A stretch of DNA of 38,564 bases, taken from NCBI GenBank assembly GCA_937872735.1, contig CALMUD010000060.1, positions 1 through 38,564 of the forward strand. Direction: 5' to 3'. This DNA is from an uncultured Bacteroidales bacterium (GTDB taxonomy: Bacteria > Bacteroidota > Bacteroidia > Bacteroidales > Paludibacteraceae). Under the pieces are notes generated by a model, which was not told the origin of the DNA, ran no database searches, and saw only the letters and a list, made by a program, of their open reading frames with translations. Positions 8,611-17,980 of this stretch are shown in pieces (positions within the stretch are counted from its first letter, which is position 1; every line of letters begins with the position of its first letter). The position numbers and the translations under genes were made by a program.

Positions 8611-9762
8611 ATGCTTCACCTGAAAATAGAAAAATTCAGAGACTTGAGGAATTTGGAGATTCCGCTCAAACCTGGGTTGAATCTGATTGCAGGCCACTCG
8701 GCTTGTGGCAAGACTTCGGTGACGGAGGCCTGCAAATGTGCGCTGGATGCGCTGTTGGCCAGCCATGTCTGCTGCAATCCTTGTAAGGATGACAGGGGCA
8801 AACGGTTACGGACCATCCTTGAGTCTGAATCTGATTTTTCTCTCCGATTCCGGATGGATAATAAGGAGAACGCTGCCACATGCAAAAATGTCTGCCTCAG
8901 AAAGGGGGACGTGACAAAAGAAAGCTGGCCTGCAAAATTGGAATTTCTTGCCTCAGCTATGGGCCTTGCAAAGACAGACGTCCAGAGGTTTCCTGTAATA
9001 GTCAGCTATGGGCATCAGCCGACAGACTTGGATGATATGGAAGCATCACTATGCGGAGAACGGTGGCAAACGCAGATAGCGGCCAACCCAGAAATGCGGA
9101 ATCTGGTCTGCTCCCAAATAACCAGGGTGCTGGGAAAAGGCTGCGGAATGATAGCGTCGGCGGGGTGGAATGATGAGAGCGGGGAAATAAGACTGCAACT
9201 GACGGACGGCCGAACCGTTGCCGAGGGACATTTGCCCGAGGGCATCAAATGGATGGTCAGCTGGATAGCCGACTTGACTGTACGTTGCGTTGGTTCTGCG
9301 GGTGAGGAAGGACTGAGGTCGGAAGGTACCGTGGTGATGGATGACGTGGACTGGATAACGGATGTGCACACGCAAAGCCGGCTCTCTGAGGCCATGACCT
9401 CCGCCTTCCCCAATATGCAGTTTATCCTCACCGCCCATTCGCCGATGATGATGAGTTGCGTAAGGAACAATGACAGAAACGGAGTATACTGGATGAGATA
9501 TGATGCGGAACGGGGATACCTTATAAATGAGGTGTCTACCTATGGACAGGACGTTTCTACCATAATGGAGACGCAGATGGAGACGGTTTCGCGGTGCGGT
9601 GCGGTGGACCATGAGTTGTCTACCCTTTTCGGCAAAATAGACCTGGCAGAATATGAGGAGGCTCAGAATATGTTGGACACCATGAGAAGAACTTTTGGCG
9701 ACCATCTGCCCGAACTGGCCAAGGCCGAAACCATGATTACCTTGTTAAAACTGCAATCATGA
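8611..9762 (+). CDS. ptuA: Septu defence ATPase PtuA
   Basis: SMC/ABC-like ATPase of the Septu anti-phage system, predicted to gate the HNH nuclease PtuB. At 383 residues it is near the short end for the family. The N-terminus has the MLHLKIEKFRDL strand pattern, Walker A GHSACGKTS at 28-36, Walker B VVMDD at 241-245 and H-loop LTAHSP with H276. The usual DE of Walker B is DD (D244-D245), so the catalytic glutamate position carries aspartate. No standard LSGGQ signature was recognised. The C-terminal stretch (GQDVSTIMETQM... then YEEAQNMLD) matches the tail usual in ATPases paired with this HNH family. It overlaps ptuB by 4 bases (ATGA), so translation is probably coupled. No reverse transcriptase or retron RNA was seen upstream, so this is plain Septu, not a retron. 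The family call rests on the pair. Confidence 0.85.
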   Translation: MLHLKIEKFRDLRNLEIPLKPGLNLIAGHSACGKTSVTEACKCALDALLASHVCCNPCKDDRGKRLRTILESESDFSLRFRMDNKENAATCKNVCLRKGDVTKESWPAKLEFLASAMGLAKTDVQRFPVIVSYGHQPTDLDDMEASLCGERWQTQIAANPEMRNLVCSQITRVLGKGCGMIASAGWNDESGEIRLQLTDGRTVAEGHLPEGIKWMVSWIADLTVRCVGSAGEEGLRSEGTVVMDDVDWITDVHTQSRLSEAMTSAFPNMQFILTAHSPMMMSCVRNNDRNGVYWMRYDAERGYLINEVSTYGQDVSTIMETQMETVSRCGAVDHELSTLFGKIDLAEYEEAQNMLDTMRRTFGDHLPELAKAETMITLLKLQS

Positions 9763-10355
9763 TAAAAATTGAAAAGGGAACAGAACCTAAGGAATGGACG
9801 GAGATAAGGAATTCGGGCAAACGAAGATTCACCTCCATTCCTGCCCTGCGTGCCGCACTACTGAAGGAGCAGGGACACCTCTGCGCCTATTGCATGAGGC
9901 GCTTGGCGGAGCTGGGCGAAAACCAAACCGGAAACTGCCGTGTGGAGCATTGGCTGTGCAGGGAACAGCATCCTGAGCGGGAACTGGACTATCAGAATCT
10001 GCTGCTATGCTGCAATGGTGACATTAACGAGGACGCGCACTGCGACAACAGTAAGGCGGACAAACCGCTGACGTTCTCCCCTTTGCGGCAGGAGTGCATC
10101 GACTCGATAGGCTACGGTTGGGGAAACGGATATATAAAATCGGACAATCCGCAATGGAACAAAGAACTGAATGAGGTGCTGAATCTTAACAACAAGTTGC
10201 TGGCTGCCAACCGCAAGATGGTGATGGAAGGGGTGCTGGCCGTCCTGGCACGGGGAATAAAAAGAAAGGATATAGACAGAAGAAGCAAACTGACGGATGA
10301 CGAGGGGAAACGGATTCCCTGGTGCGGGGTGATAGAATGGATGACAAGGAAATAA
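9759..10355 (+). CDS. ptuB: Septu defence HNH nuclease PtuB
   Basis: HNH endonuclease, effector of Septu, predicted to cut nucleic acid when released by PtuA during phage infection. It is 198 residues. The zinc/HNH pattern is visible in order: LCAYC (C42, C45), VEH (E63-H64), YQNLLLCC (N80, C84-C85), HCDNSKADK (C95), then LNLNNKLLAANR near 141-152. This is the pattern of the HNH family found with retrons and Septu (TIGR02646-like), recalled rather than searched. Its ATG overlaps the ptuA stop. The next gene, ahcY, has its own promoter, so the operon is just these two genes. Confidence 0.87.
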   Translation: MIKIEKGTEPKEWTEIRNSGKRRFTSIPALRAALLKEQGHLCAYCMRRLAELGENQTGNCRVEHWLCREQHPERELDYQNLLLCCNGDINEDAHCDNSKADKPLTFSPLRQECIDSIGYGWGNGYIKSDNPQWNKELNEVLNLNNKLLAANRKMVMEGVLAVLARGIKRKDIDRRSKLTDDEGKRIPWCGVIEWMTRK

Positions 10356-10413
10356 AAGGTCGTTTCTTGACTTTATAGCATAATGAGGGTATTTTTCTTC
10401 CATAAAAAATCCA

Positions 10414-10421
10414 TATCTTTG
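10414..10421 (+). promoter_or_regulatory. ahcY promoter -7 element TATCTTTG
   Basis: Exact TAnnTTTG match 33 bases before the ahcY ATG, in the 99-base gap after ptuB. No obvious -33 TTTG. Confidence 0.6.
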
Positions 10422-10454
10422 TGAAACGAATAAAAAATAATCAACAATATACGA

Positions 10455-11876
10455 ATGAACGAAGACTTATTTTCAACCCTGCCCTATAAGGTGGCCGATA
10501 TCAATTTGGCAGACTGGGGCAACAAGGAACTGGACCTGTCGGAAAGCGAGATGCCGGGACTGATGGCCCTGCAAGAAAAATATGGTAAGGAGAAACCTCT
10601 GAAAGGGGCCCGCATCGCAGGCTCACTGCACATGACCATTCAGACTGCCATGCTGATACGCACACTGGTGGCACTGGGTGCGGACGTGCGCTGGGCCAGC
10701 TGCAACATCTACTCCACTCAGGACCATGCGGCCGCTGCCATCGCCAACGATGGAGTTCCCGTTTTTGCTTGGAAAGGTGAAAATCTGTCCGAATACTGGT
10801 GGTGCACCCTGCAAGCCATCGACTTCAAGGGCGAAGGCCCCAACATGATTGTTGACGATGGCGGCGATGCCACCCTGATGATTCACATGGGGGCTGCTGC
10901 CGAAAAGGACCCTACCCTGCTTGACCAGCCTTCGGGCAGCGGCGACGAGGCCGAGTTGAAAGCCATTCTGAAGAAGGTGCTGAAGGCTAAGGGCAACAAC
11001 TATTGGACCAAAATGGCCAAGAACATAAAAGGCGTTTCAGAGGAGACCACTACCGGCGTTCACCGTCTCTATCAGATGGAGAAAGACGGCAGCCTGCTCT
11101 TCCCTGCCTTCAACGTGAACGACTCGGTTACAAAATCGAAATTCGACAACCTCTATGGCTGTCGTGAGAGTCTGGCCGACGGCATCAAGCGGGCTACCGA
11201 CATCATGGTTGCCGGCAAAGTGGTGGTGGTTTGCGGATATGGCGATGTGGGCAAAGGCTGCGCCCAGTCCATGAAGTCGTATGGTGCCCGCGTGCTCGTC
11301 ACCGAGATTGACCCTATCTGCGCACTGCAAGCTGCCATGGAGGGTTATGAGGTGGTAACCGTTGAGGATGCACTGCCCGTTGGCGATATTTATGTCACCA
11401 CCACCGGCAATATCGACATCATCAGGCTGGAGCATCTGAAGAAGATGAAAGACCGCGCCATCGTCTGCAACATCGGTCACTTCGACAAGGAGATTCAGGT
11501 GGACAAGATGATCAACTACCCTGGCATCAAGCACCGCAACATCAAGCCACAAGTGGACCAGTACTATTTCCCTGAAGACAACCACTCTGTCATTCTGCTG
11601 GCAGGTGGCCGTCTGGTCAATCTGGGCTGCGCCACTGGTCACCCGTCTTTCGTGATGAGCAATTCCTTCACCAACCAGACGCTGGCACAGATGGAACTCT
11701 TCAACAACCATTATGAAAACAAGGTGTACCGCCTGCCCAAGAAATTGGATGAGGAGGTGGCCCGCCTGCATTTGCAGAAACTGGGCGTGCATCTCACACA
11801 GCTCAGCAAAGAGCAAGCCGACTATATCGGAGTGGATGTCAAAGGTCCGTTCAAAGCTGATTTTTACAGATATTAA
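10455..11876 (+). CDS. ahcY: Adenosylhomocysteinase
   Basis: Cytosolic NAD-dependent hydrolase that splits S-adenosylhomocysteine into homocysteine and adenosine, clearing the product inhibitor of methyltransferases. The 473-residue length is normal for the bacterial enzyme. Family blocks are clear: [15 protein letters not shown] near 51, the adenosine-site [16 protein letters not shown], the NAD-binding loop [12 protein letters not shown] at about 260-271, [10 protein letters not shown], and the C-terminal KADFYRY that closes the neighbouring NAD site. A -7 element lies just upstream, and the following gene has its own promoter, so it is probably monocistronic. Confidence 0.98.
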   Translation: MNEDLFSTLPYKVADINLADWGNKELDLSESEMPGLMALQEKYGKEKPLKGARIAGSLHMTIQTAMLIRTLVALGADVRWASCNIYSTQDHAAAAIANDGVPVFAWKGENLSEYWWCTLQAIDFKGEGPNMIVDDGGDATLMIHMGAAAEKDPTLLDQPSGSGDEAELKAILKKVLKAKGNNYWTKMAKNIKGVSEETTTGVHRLYQMEKDGSLLFPAFNVNDSVTKSKFDNLYGCRESLADGIKRATDIMVAGKVVVVCGYGDVGKGCAQSMKSYGARVLVTEIDPICALQAAMEGYEVVTVEDALPVGDIYVTTTGNIDIIRLEHLKKMKDRAIVCNIGHFDKEIQVDKMINYPGIKHRNIKPQVDQYYFPEDNHSVILLAGGRLVNLGCATGHPSFVMSNSFTNQTLAQMELFNNHYENKVYRLPKKLDEEVARLHLQKLGVHLTQLSKEQADYIGVDVKGPFKADFYRY

Positions 11877-11921
11877 ATTTAAATTTGCCTCCCAGTGCAT
11901 AATAATGTGAACAATTGGCAT

Positions 11922-11929
11922 TATATTTG
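11922..11929 (+). promoter_or_regulatory. -7 element TATATTTG upstream of thioredoxin-like gene
   Basis: Exact TAnnTTTG match 32 bases before the ATG at 11962, in the 85-base gap after ahcY. Confidence 0.6.
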
Positions 11930-11961
11930 CACCGTTTGAAGTAATTACTTATACATACAGA

Positions 11962-12447
11962 ATGAAACACATATTAAGAACGGCCATGCTGCTGGCGCTG
12001 ATGCTGACAGCCGGAACTTACACCAACGTATATGCCAAAGGCTCCGCCAAGGCAAAAACAGTTTCCGCCAAAAAGGATTCCTCTTATGGCAAAATCAGAC
12101 ACCTGACCAAAGCCGAGTTCAACAAGCGCATCAGTAACACTGATGGCACTTGGAACTACATCGGCGACAAGCCTTGCGTCATCGACTTCTTTGCCACCTG
12201 GTGCGGTCCGTGCAAAATGATTACTCCTTATCTGGAAGATTTTGCCGAGAAGTACAAAGACCAGCTTTACGTCTACAAAGTGGACGTGGATCAGGAAAAG
12301 GAATTGGCCCAGATGTTCGGTGCCTACAGCATTCCGTTGCTGATTTTCGTGCCACAGTACGGTTCACCTACCTCACAGCGTGGTGCTTTGTCAAAAGACG
12401 ATTTGGAACAGGCCATCCGCACGCAGGTGCTGGGCTTGCCTAAATAA
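11962..12447 (+). CDS. Exported thioredoxin-fold protein
   Basis: Thiol-disulfide oxidoreductase predicted to act in the periplasm. Of its 161 residues, the first 25 or so form a signal peptide (MKHILRTAMLLALMLTAGTY, cleavage near VYA-KG). The thioredoxin core has DFFATWCGPCKM with the redox pair C81 and C84, then VDVDQEKELAQMFGAYSIPL with the cis-proline loop SIP. The active site WCGPC is the thioredoxin type rather than the DsbA type. The gene has its own promoter and an intrinsic terminator directly after it. Its partner proteins cannot be told from the sequence. Confidence 0.92.
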   Translation: MKHILRTAMLLALMLTAGTYTNVYAKGSAKAKTVSAKKDSSYGKIRHLTKAEFNKRISNTDGTWNYIGDKPCVIDFFATWCGPCKMITPYLEDFAEKYKDQLYVYKVDVDQEKELAQMFGAYSIPLLIFVPQYGSPTSQRGALSKDDLEQAIRTQVLGLPK

Positions 12448-12484
12448 GCGGGACGGAAAGTCTCCTGATACAAAATCAAAAGAA

Positions 12485-12512
12485 AGCTCCGGCATTTTGT
12501 CGGGGCTTTTTT
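12485..12512 (+). terminator. Intrinsic terminator after the thioredoxin-like gene
   Basis: A 9-bp GC-rich stem (12485-12493 with 12499-12507, two G-U pairs), extendable by two A-T pairs, 5-nt loop, followed by a run of T (12507-12512). Confidence 0.8.
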
Positions 12513-12555
12513 CTTGCAATGGAAACAAGGTCACCTATGATTTGACAAATATGAG

Positions 12556-12563
12556 TATCTTTG
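12556..12563 (+). promoter_or_regulatory. -7 element TATCTTTG
   Basis: Exact TAnnTTTG match 22 bases before the ATG at 12586. It supports the reality of the following small gene. Confidence 0.6.
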
Positions 12564-12585
12564 CACTTACAAAACAAGTACGATT

Positions 12586-12876
12586 ATGCAAATAGACATC
12601 AACGGATGCTTTGCAGGTGACATTCACGCCATCTGCATCAAGAAAGGTAAACACTACCTCACTGCCAACCCTCAGATAGGATGGAGCGAGAGCCTTGAAG
12701 AATGTGCCTGCTTTCTGAGCGAGGCCAAGGCCCTTAAAGGAATGGCCGAAGCCCGCGAACTGATTGAGATTGCCGATGCCGAGCTCATCTGGACCGACAC
12801 CCGCAAATCAATCTACGCCGACGTGGAAAGCCTGCGGAAATTTGAACGGAAAGTATTGGGCAAAGAGGACAGATAA
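12586..12876 (+). CDS. Small conserved-looking protein of unknown function
   Basis: A 96-residue soluble protein that I do not recognise. There is no signal peptide or membrane segment. The N-terminal half is mixed strand-like (MQIDINGCFAGDIHAICIKK) and the C-terminal half looks helical and charged (EARELIEIADAELI, VESLRKFERKVLGKEDR). It has two cysteines in an ECAC motif near residues 38-41 besides C8. A -7 element 22 bases upstream and codon use like its neighbours make it a likely real gene. It ends 8 bases from the stop of the convergent membrane-protein gene, with no visible terminator between. Confidence 0.65.
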   Translation: MQIDINGCFAGDIHAICIKKGKHYLTANPQIGWSESLEECACFLSEAKALKGMAEARELIEIADAELIWTDTRKSIYADVESLRKFERKVLGKEDR

Positions 12877-12883
12877 TTCCTAA

Positions 12884-13213
12884 CTATTGGTTGAGAGGAC
12901 GCACCGGGGCATCGTCATCGTCGTCATCACCGCCTGCCGACTCTGCATCTTCCACGCCCTTGTCTATCACATCATCAAGGTCTGGATTCATCTTCTCCAT
13001 CTGGCGCATCTCGTCCTCCATCTCGCGGCGGCTGCGCAGCTCTTCTTTCTTGCCCATCACAAACCACAGGCACACCAGTATGACCGCAAAGATGCCCCAT
13101 GTTATCAGCACGTTGGTCCATGGCACGCTCCTGCGCGTGGCCTCATACACCCCTACCGCCAAGGCATAAACAGCCAGAAGGGCAATCAGAAAAATGTGTT
13201 TTTTCAACTTCAT
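12884..13213 (-). CDS. Small two-pass membrane protein with acidic tail
   Basis: 109 residues from the ATG at 13213. Two membrane segments lie at about 6-24 and 38-56, followed by a charged, probably cytoplasmic helix (GKKEELRSRREMEDEMRQM) and a tail with six consecutive aspartates. The frame is open to an earlier ATG at 13237, but that codon overlaps the minus-strand -7 element at 13235-13242, so the MKLKKHIF start is preferred. I do not recognise a family and see no catalytic motif. Convergent with the small unknown gene and divergent from queD. Confidence 0.7.
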   Translation of the reverse strand: MKLKKHIFLIALLAVYALAVGVYEATRRSVPWTNVLITWGIFAVILVCLWFVMGKKEELRSRREMEDEMRQMEKMNPDLDDVIDKGVEDAESAGGDDDDDDAPVRPLNQ

Positions 13214-13234
13214 ATTATCACTCTTTTTATGGAG

Positions 13235-13242
13235 CAAAGATA
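13235..13242 (-). promoter_or_regulatory. -7 element TATCTTTG for the small membrane protein
   Basis: Minus-strand exact TAnnTTTG match 22 bases before the ATG at 13213. Only 12 bases separate it from the plus-strand -7 element of queD. Confidence 0.6.
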
Positions 13243-13254
13243 GCCAGAATGCTT

Positions 13255-13262
13255 TATATTTG
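13255..13262 (+). promoter_or_regulatory. queD promoter -7 element TATATTTG
   Basis: Exact TAnnTTTG match 18 bases before the queD ATG. It forms a tight divergent pair with the minus-strand element at 13235-13242. Confidence 0.6.
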
Positions 13263-13280
13263 CATTAAAAGAACAAAAAG

Positions 13281-13613
13281 ATGTACAAGATAAAAAAAAC
13301 AATCGAGATATCAGCTGCCCATTTTCTTGCGACAAGCTACCCCACTCCCTGCAACCGCCTGCACGGACACAACTGGAGAATAACAGTCTACTGCCAGGCC
13401 AGTGCGCTCAATGAGAACGGCATGGTGGAAGACTTCTCGAAAGTGAAACATCTGATTAGCGACAAACTGGACCATCAGAACCTCAACGAGGTGCTGCCCT
13501 TCAATCCGACGGCCGAGAATATGGCCCGATGGATTTGTGAGCAAATTCCTTCCTGCTACCGGGTGGACGTAAGAGAATCGGAAAACAACGAGGCTTCTTA
13601 TGAGAAAGATTAA
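13281..13613 (+). CDS. queD: 6-carboxy-5,6,7,8-tetrahydropterin synthase
   Basis: Second step of queuosine/7-deazaguanine synthesis: converts 7,8-dihydroneopterin triphosphate to 6-carboxytetrahydropterin in the cytosol. It is 110 residues, compact for the family. Zinc histidines are visible in SAAHF (H14) and RLHGHNW (H29, H31). C24 precedes the LHGHNW block. Later blocks are MVEDFSKVK, LDHQNLNEV, NPTAENMARWI and VRESENNEASY. The frame overlaps queE by 14 bases, so the two are translated together and work in consecutive steps (the QueE substrate is the QueD product). Confidence 0.95.
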   Translation: MYKIKKTIEISAAHFLATSYPTPCNRLHGHNWRITVYCQASALNENGMVEDFSKVKHLISDKLDHQNLNEVLPFNPTAENMARWICEQIPSCYRVDVRESENNEASYEKD

Positions 13614-14142
13614 CGAGATTTTCTACTCACTTCAAGGCGAAGGTTTCCATACGGGCACCCCTGCCGTATTTGTCCGCTTCTCGGGATGCAATCTGGCCTG
13701 CGACTTCTGCGACACCCTGCACCAATCGGGCAAGGACATGACCGATGAGGAGATTGTGAACGAGGTGACGAAATATCCGTCCCGGCATCTTATTCTGACG
13801 GGCGGGGAACCTTCGCTCTTCATCGACCGCAATTTTGTACAGCTGTTCAAGAATCATGGATTCTATGTGCAGATTGAGACCAACGGCACCAGGCCTCTTC
13901 CCGACAACATCGACTGGGTGACTTTCAGCCCCAAAAAAGACTGGGTGCTGACGCATGCCGATGAACTGAAAATCGTATTTCAGACGGGAGTGGACCTTGA
14001 GAACTGGAATCAGTTTGACACCTCTCACCGCTACCTGCAGCCATGCTCCATGCACAATGTGAAAGAGACCGTCAATTACATTCTGGCACATCCGCAATGG
14101 CATCTGAGCCTGCAAACGCACAAAATGATTGACATTCAATAA
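13600..14142 (+). CDS. queE: 7-carboxy-7-deazaguanine synthase (radical SAM)
   Basis: Radical-SAM enzyme that rearranges 6-carboxytetrahydropterin to 7-carboxy-7-deazaguanine. It is 180 residues, the short form. The iron-sulfur cluster motif is CNLACDFC with C30, C34 and C37. The N-terminal block INEIFYSLQGEGFHTG, the TGGEPS SAM motif and IETNGT are all typical of QueE. The start overlaps queD by 14 bases. queC and queF are not in this window. Confidence 0.96.
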   Translation: MRKINEIFYSLQGEGFHTGTPAVFVRFSGCNLACDFCDTLHQSGKDMTDEEIVNEVTKYPSRHLILTGGEPSLFIDRNFVQLFKNHGFYVQIETNGTRPLPDNIDWVTFSPKKDWVLTHADELKIVFQTGVDLENWNQFDTSHRYLQPCSMHNVKETVNYILAHPQWHLSLQTHKMIDIQ

Positions 14143-14214
14143 ATCAACTATCGCCAGCCGTTGATGCTGTTTGCTGCAACGGATGGGCCGTTTCCCCTAA
14201 AAAACATAATCACC

Positions 14215-16200
14215 ATGAAGAAAATACTCATATTCCTGCTACTGGCCCTGACCGCACAGGTGGGGTTCGCATCTGACGACGAGGACATTGGCAACGGCGT
14301 TAATGCCATCGAGGAAAAAAGATATGACGATGCCTTCAAATATTTTGACGGATTCGTAAAAGAGCATCCCAAAAACGGAGTCGGATATTATTTCCGTTCT
14401 CAGGCGGCTTTGGGAGTGAACAACAAGGTACAAGCCTTGTCTGACATCAATACGGCGCTGACCAGCGGACGGGGTTTCCTGAAAAAACAGGAAATAAAAA
14501 AGGATGAGATGCTGGTGCAGCGCGGATTGGTCTACCTCTCGATGAACGATGAGAAAAGTGCCATCACCGACTTTTCCGAGGCGCTGACGGTCAATCCCAA
14601 AAACGTGAATGCGCTCGTGTTCCGCGGCAAGGCGTATGCCGAGGACAAACTGCTGATGCTGTCCGACTCCGATTACACCAAAGCCCTGACCATTGATGTG
14701 ACCAATTTGCAAGCCAATCTGGGAATGATTCAGAACCTGGTGGTGAGAGAGGACTATCAGAAGGCTATCAGCCGTCTCACCAAACTGGAGGAACTGTACC
14801 CCAACAATGAGGACATCCACATCTACCGAGGCGAGGCTTACCAAATGATGGGCCGATACAACGAGGCTTTCGATGATGTGCTGAGCCTTATCTCAGCCAA
14901 GGACGACTACAACTCTACGCTGCCGCTGCTGGTGGCCAGGGCCATACAATGTGACACCTACTCCCTTCCTAAAATAAGCGCGAAGGTGGCCAGTGGAGAG
15001 AAACTGGACTTGTGGCTGCAAGCCAGGGCCAAGATGTACGAGCTGATGGACCGGTATGATGATGCCATTGCCGACTACAACGCACTGGAACAGGAACTGA
15101 AAGACACTTACGCTCCCATCTGCGTGGGACGTGGCGACTGCCAGAAACACAAGGGGAACTACACTTTGGCCATGAAGGAATACCAGAAGGCGCTCGACTT
15201 GGAAGAGACGCCTAAAGCCTATGCCCAGATTGCCATCATCAAACGGAATGAGGGCAAGCTGGACTCCGCCATGGCGTTTGCCAACAAGGCTGTCAACAGC
15301 GACCCTTCCAACCCTGAGTTCTATTACATCAGAGGCAAGATAAGGGAATCGCGCAGAGACTCCGACCAGGCTCTGAGAGACTATGAGATGGGACTGTCCA
15401 TTGACAAGCACGATGTGCGGCTGCTGGCTGCCCGCGGAATGTGCGAACTGAAAAGGAAACAGCAACAGCAGGCTCGCAACGATTTTGACGAAATCTCCTA
15501 CCTCGAAAGGGTGGTCAAGCCATGCGACAACCGCAAGGCGCTGGCCCTCCATTTTCTGGGACAGGAGAACGACGCTTCGGCCTGCATTGACAAGGAATTG
15601 GCAAAATTCCCTACTGCCGCCAATTATTATGACGCGGCGCTGCTGTTTGCCGCTTCCAAAATGGACGACAAGGCCGTCGATGCGCTCGGCAAGTCTTTCA
15701 ATGCCGGCTTCCGTGAGTTCGGCGCCCTCAGCTACGAACCAGCGCTGAAACAGCTGCGGAAGACCAGCGCTTACGCCGATTTGATGCAGAAATGGGGCAT
15801 CTCTGACAACAACCAGCAAGCCAGCAGCACGACTGGCACCGGCAGCGACTCCACCAGCCAGACGAATGTGAAAAAGGGTACTGACATTCCTATCATTCCT
15901 TGCACCGTCGATGGCATGAAACTCACTTTCACCACCAACAGCGACACCGCCAAAGTGTTCTCCATTTCGCTGATGGATGTCCAGTTCTTGCTGAAATATG
16001 GATATATGCAGCGCAACGACATTGTGGCACCCCGCGGACAAAAATCGGACACCCGCAACCTCGCCGCTGGCAGTAAGGTGATTATCAGGGCATTCAAATG
16101 GGGCAACAAGGTGCTGAGAGACGTAGAGGCCACCATCGTTGCCGACCCGCAGGCTCCAATATTGATTACACAAGGCAAGCTGAACGAGATTGACAAATAA
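14215..16200 (+). CDS. Exported TPR protein with degenerate retropepsin-like C-terminal domain
   Basis: 661 residues from the ATG at 14215, chosen because it begins a signal peptide (MKKILIFLLLALTAQVGFAS). The frame is open 18 codons earlier. Residues about 20-520 are tandem tetratricopeptide repeats (A-x-x-x-Y-x-x-A patterns), so it is probably a periplasmic scaffold or binding protein. After a Ser/Thr-rich linker, about 558-661 resembles a retroviral-type aspartic protease: IPCTVDGMKLTF, then NSDTAKVFSISL, FLLKYGYMQRNDI, and a final ILITQGKL. In active relatives the middle block reads DTGAS-x-x-SISL; here the DTG motif is broken (N575-S576-D577-T578-A579). I infer a non-catalytic domain. 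It lies 72 bases after queE and may share its transcript; a terminator follows. Confidence 0.8.
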   Translation: MKKILIFLLLALTAQVGFASDDEDIGNGVNAIEEKRYDDAFKYFDGFVKEHPKNGVGYYFRSQAALGVNNKVQALSDINTALTSGRGFLKKQEIKKDEMLVQRGLVYLSMNDEKSAITDFSEALTVNPKNVNALVFRGKAYAEDKLLMLSDSDYTKALTIDVTNLQANLGMIQNLVVREDYQKAISRLTKLEELYPNNEDIHIYRGEAYQMMGRYNEAFDDVLSLISAKDDYNSTLPLLVARAIQCDTYSLPKISAKVASGEKLDLWLQARAKMYELMDRYDDAIADYNALEQELKDTYAPICVGRGDCQKHKGNYTLAMKEYQKALDLEETPKAYAQIAIIKRNEGKLDSAMAFANKAVNSDPSNPEFYYIRGKIRESRRDSDQALRDYEMGLSIDKHDVRLLAARGMCELKRKQQQQARNDFDEISYLERVVKPCDNRKALALHFLGQENDASACIDKELAKFPTAANYYDAALLFAASKMDDKAVDALGKSFNAGFREFGALSYEPALKQLRKTSAYADLMQKWGISDNNQQASSTTGTGSDSTSQTNVKKGTDIPIIPCTVDGMKLTFTTNSDTAKVFSISLMDVQFLLKYGYMQRNDIVAPRGQKSDTRNLAAGSKVIIRAFKWGNKVLRDVEATIVADPQAPILITQGKLNEIDK

Positions 16201-16222
16201 AGATACGTTTACATCTTTATAA

Positions 16223-16263
16223 GCACACACCTTATCAAAATTTATAAAGTGTGTGTTTTTTTT
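16223..16263 (+). terminator. Intrinsic terminator after the TPR gene
   Basis: An 8-bp CA/GT-repeat stem (16223-16230 with 16249-16256), one mismatch, then 4 bp (16232-16235 with 16244-16247) around an 8-nt loop, followed by a long run of T to about 16263. Confidence 0.78.
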
Positions 16264-16265
16264 CG

Positions 16266-16273
16266 TATATTTG
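16266..16273 (+). promoter_or_regulatory. -7 element TATATTTG for the ABC-F gene
   Basis: Exact TAnnTTTG match 30 bases before the ATG at 16304, right after the terminator of the previous gene. Confidence 0.6.
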
Positions 16274-16300
16274 CAAACTTTTGATATAAAGATTTTTTAA

Positions 16301-17920
<1,620 letters not shown>

Positions 17921-17960
17921 CCAAGGATAACAAATAAGACTCGACATCAGTCTGATGCCA

Positions 17961-17968
17961 TATTTTTG
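17961..17968 (+). promoter_or_regulatory. -7 element TATTTTTG for the GldB-like gene
   Basis: Exact TAnnTTTG match 12 bases before the ATG at 17981. It includes the TTG at 17966, so the longer TTG-started frame is unlikely and the leader would be only a few bases. Confidence 0.5.
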
Positions 17969-17980
17969 AATCGGAACATC

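Noticed and set aside
14893-16230. 445-codon open frame on the minus strand
   Set aside because: Antisense to the TPR gene; no recognisable domain and it runs into that gene's terminator.
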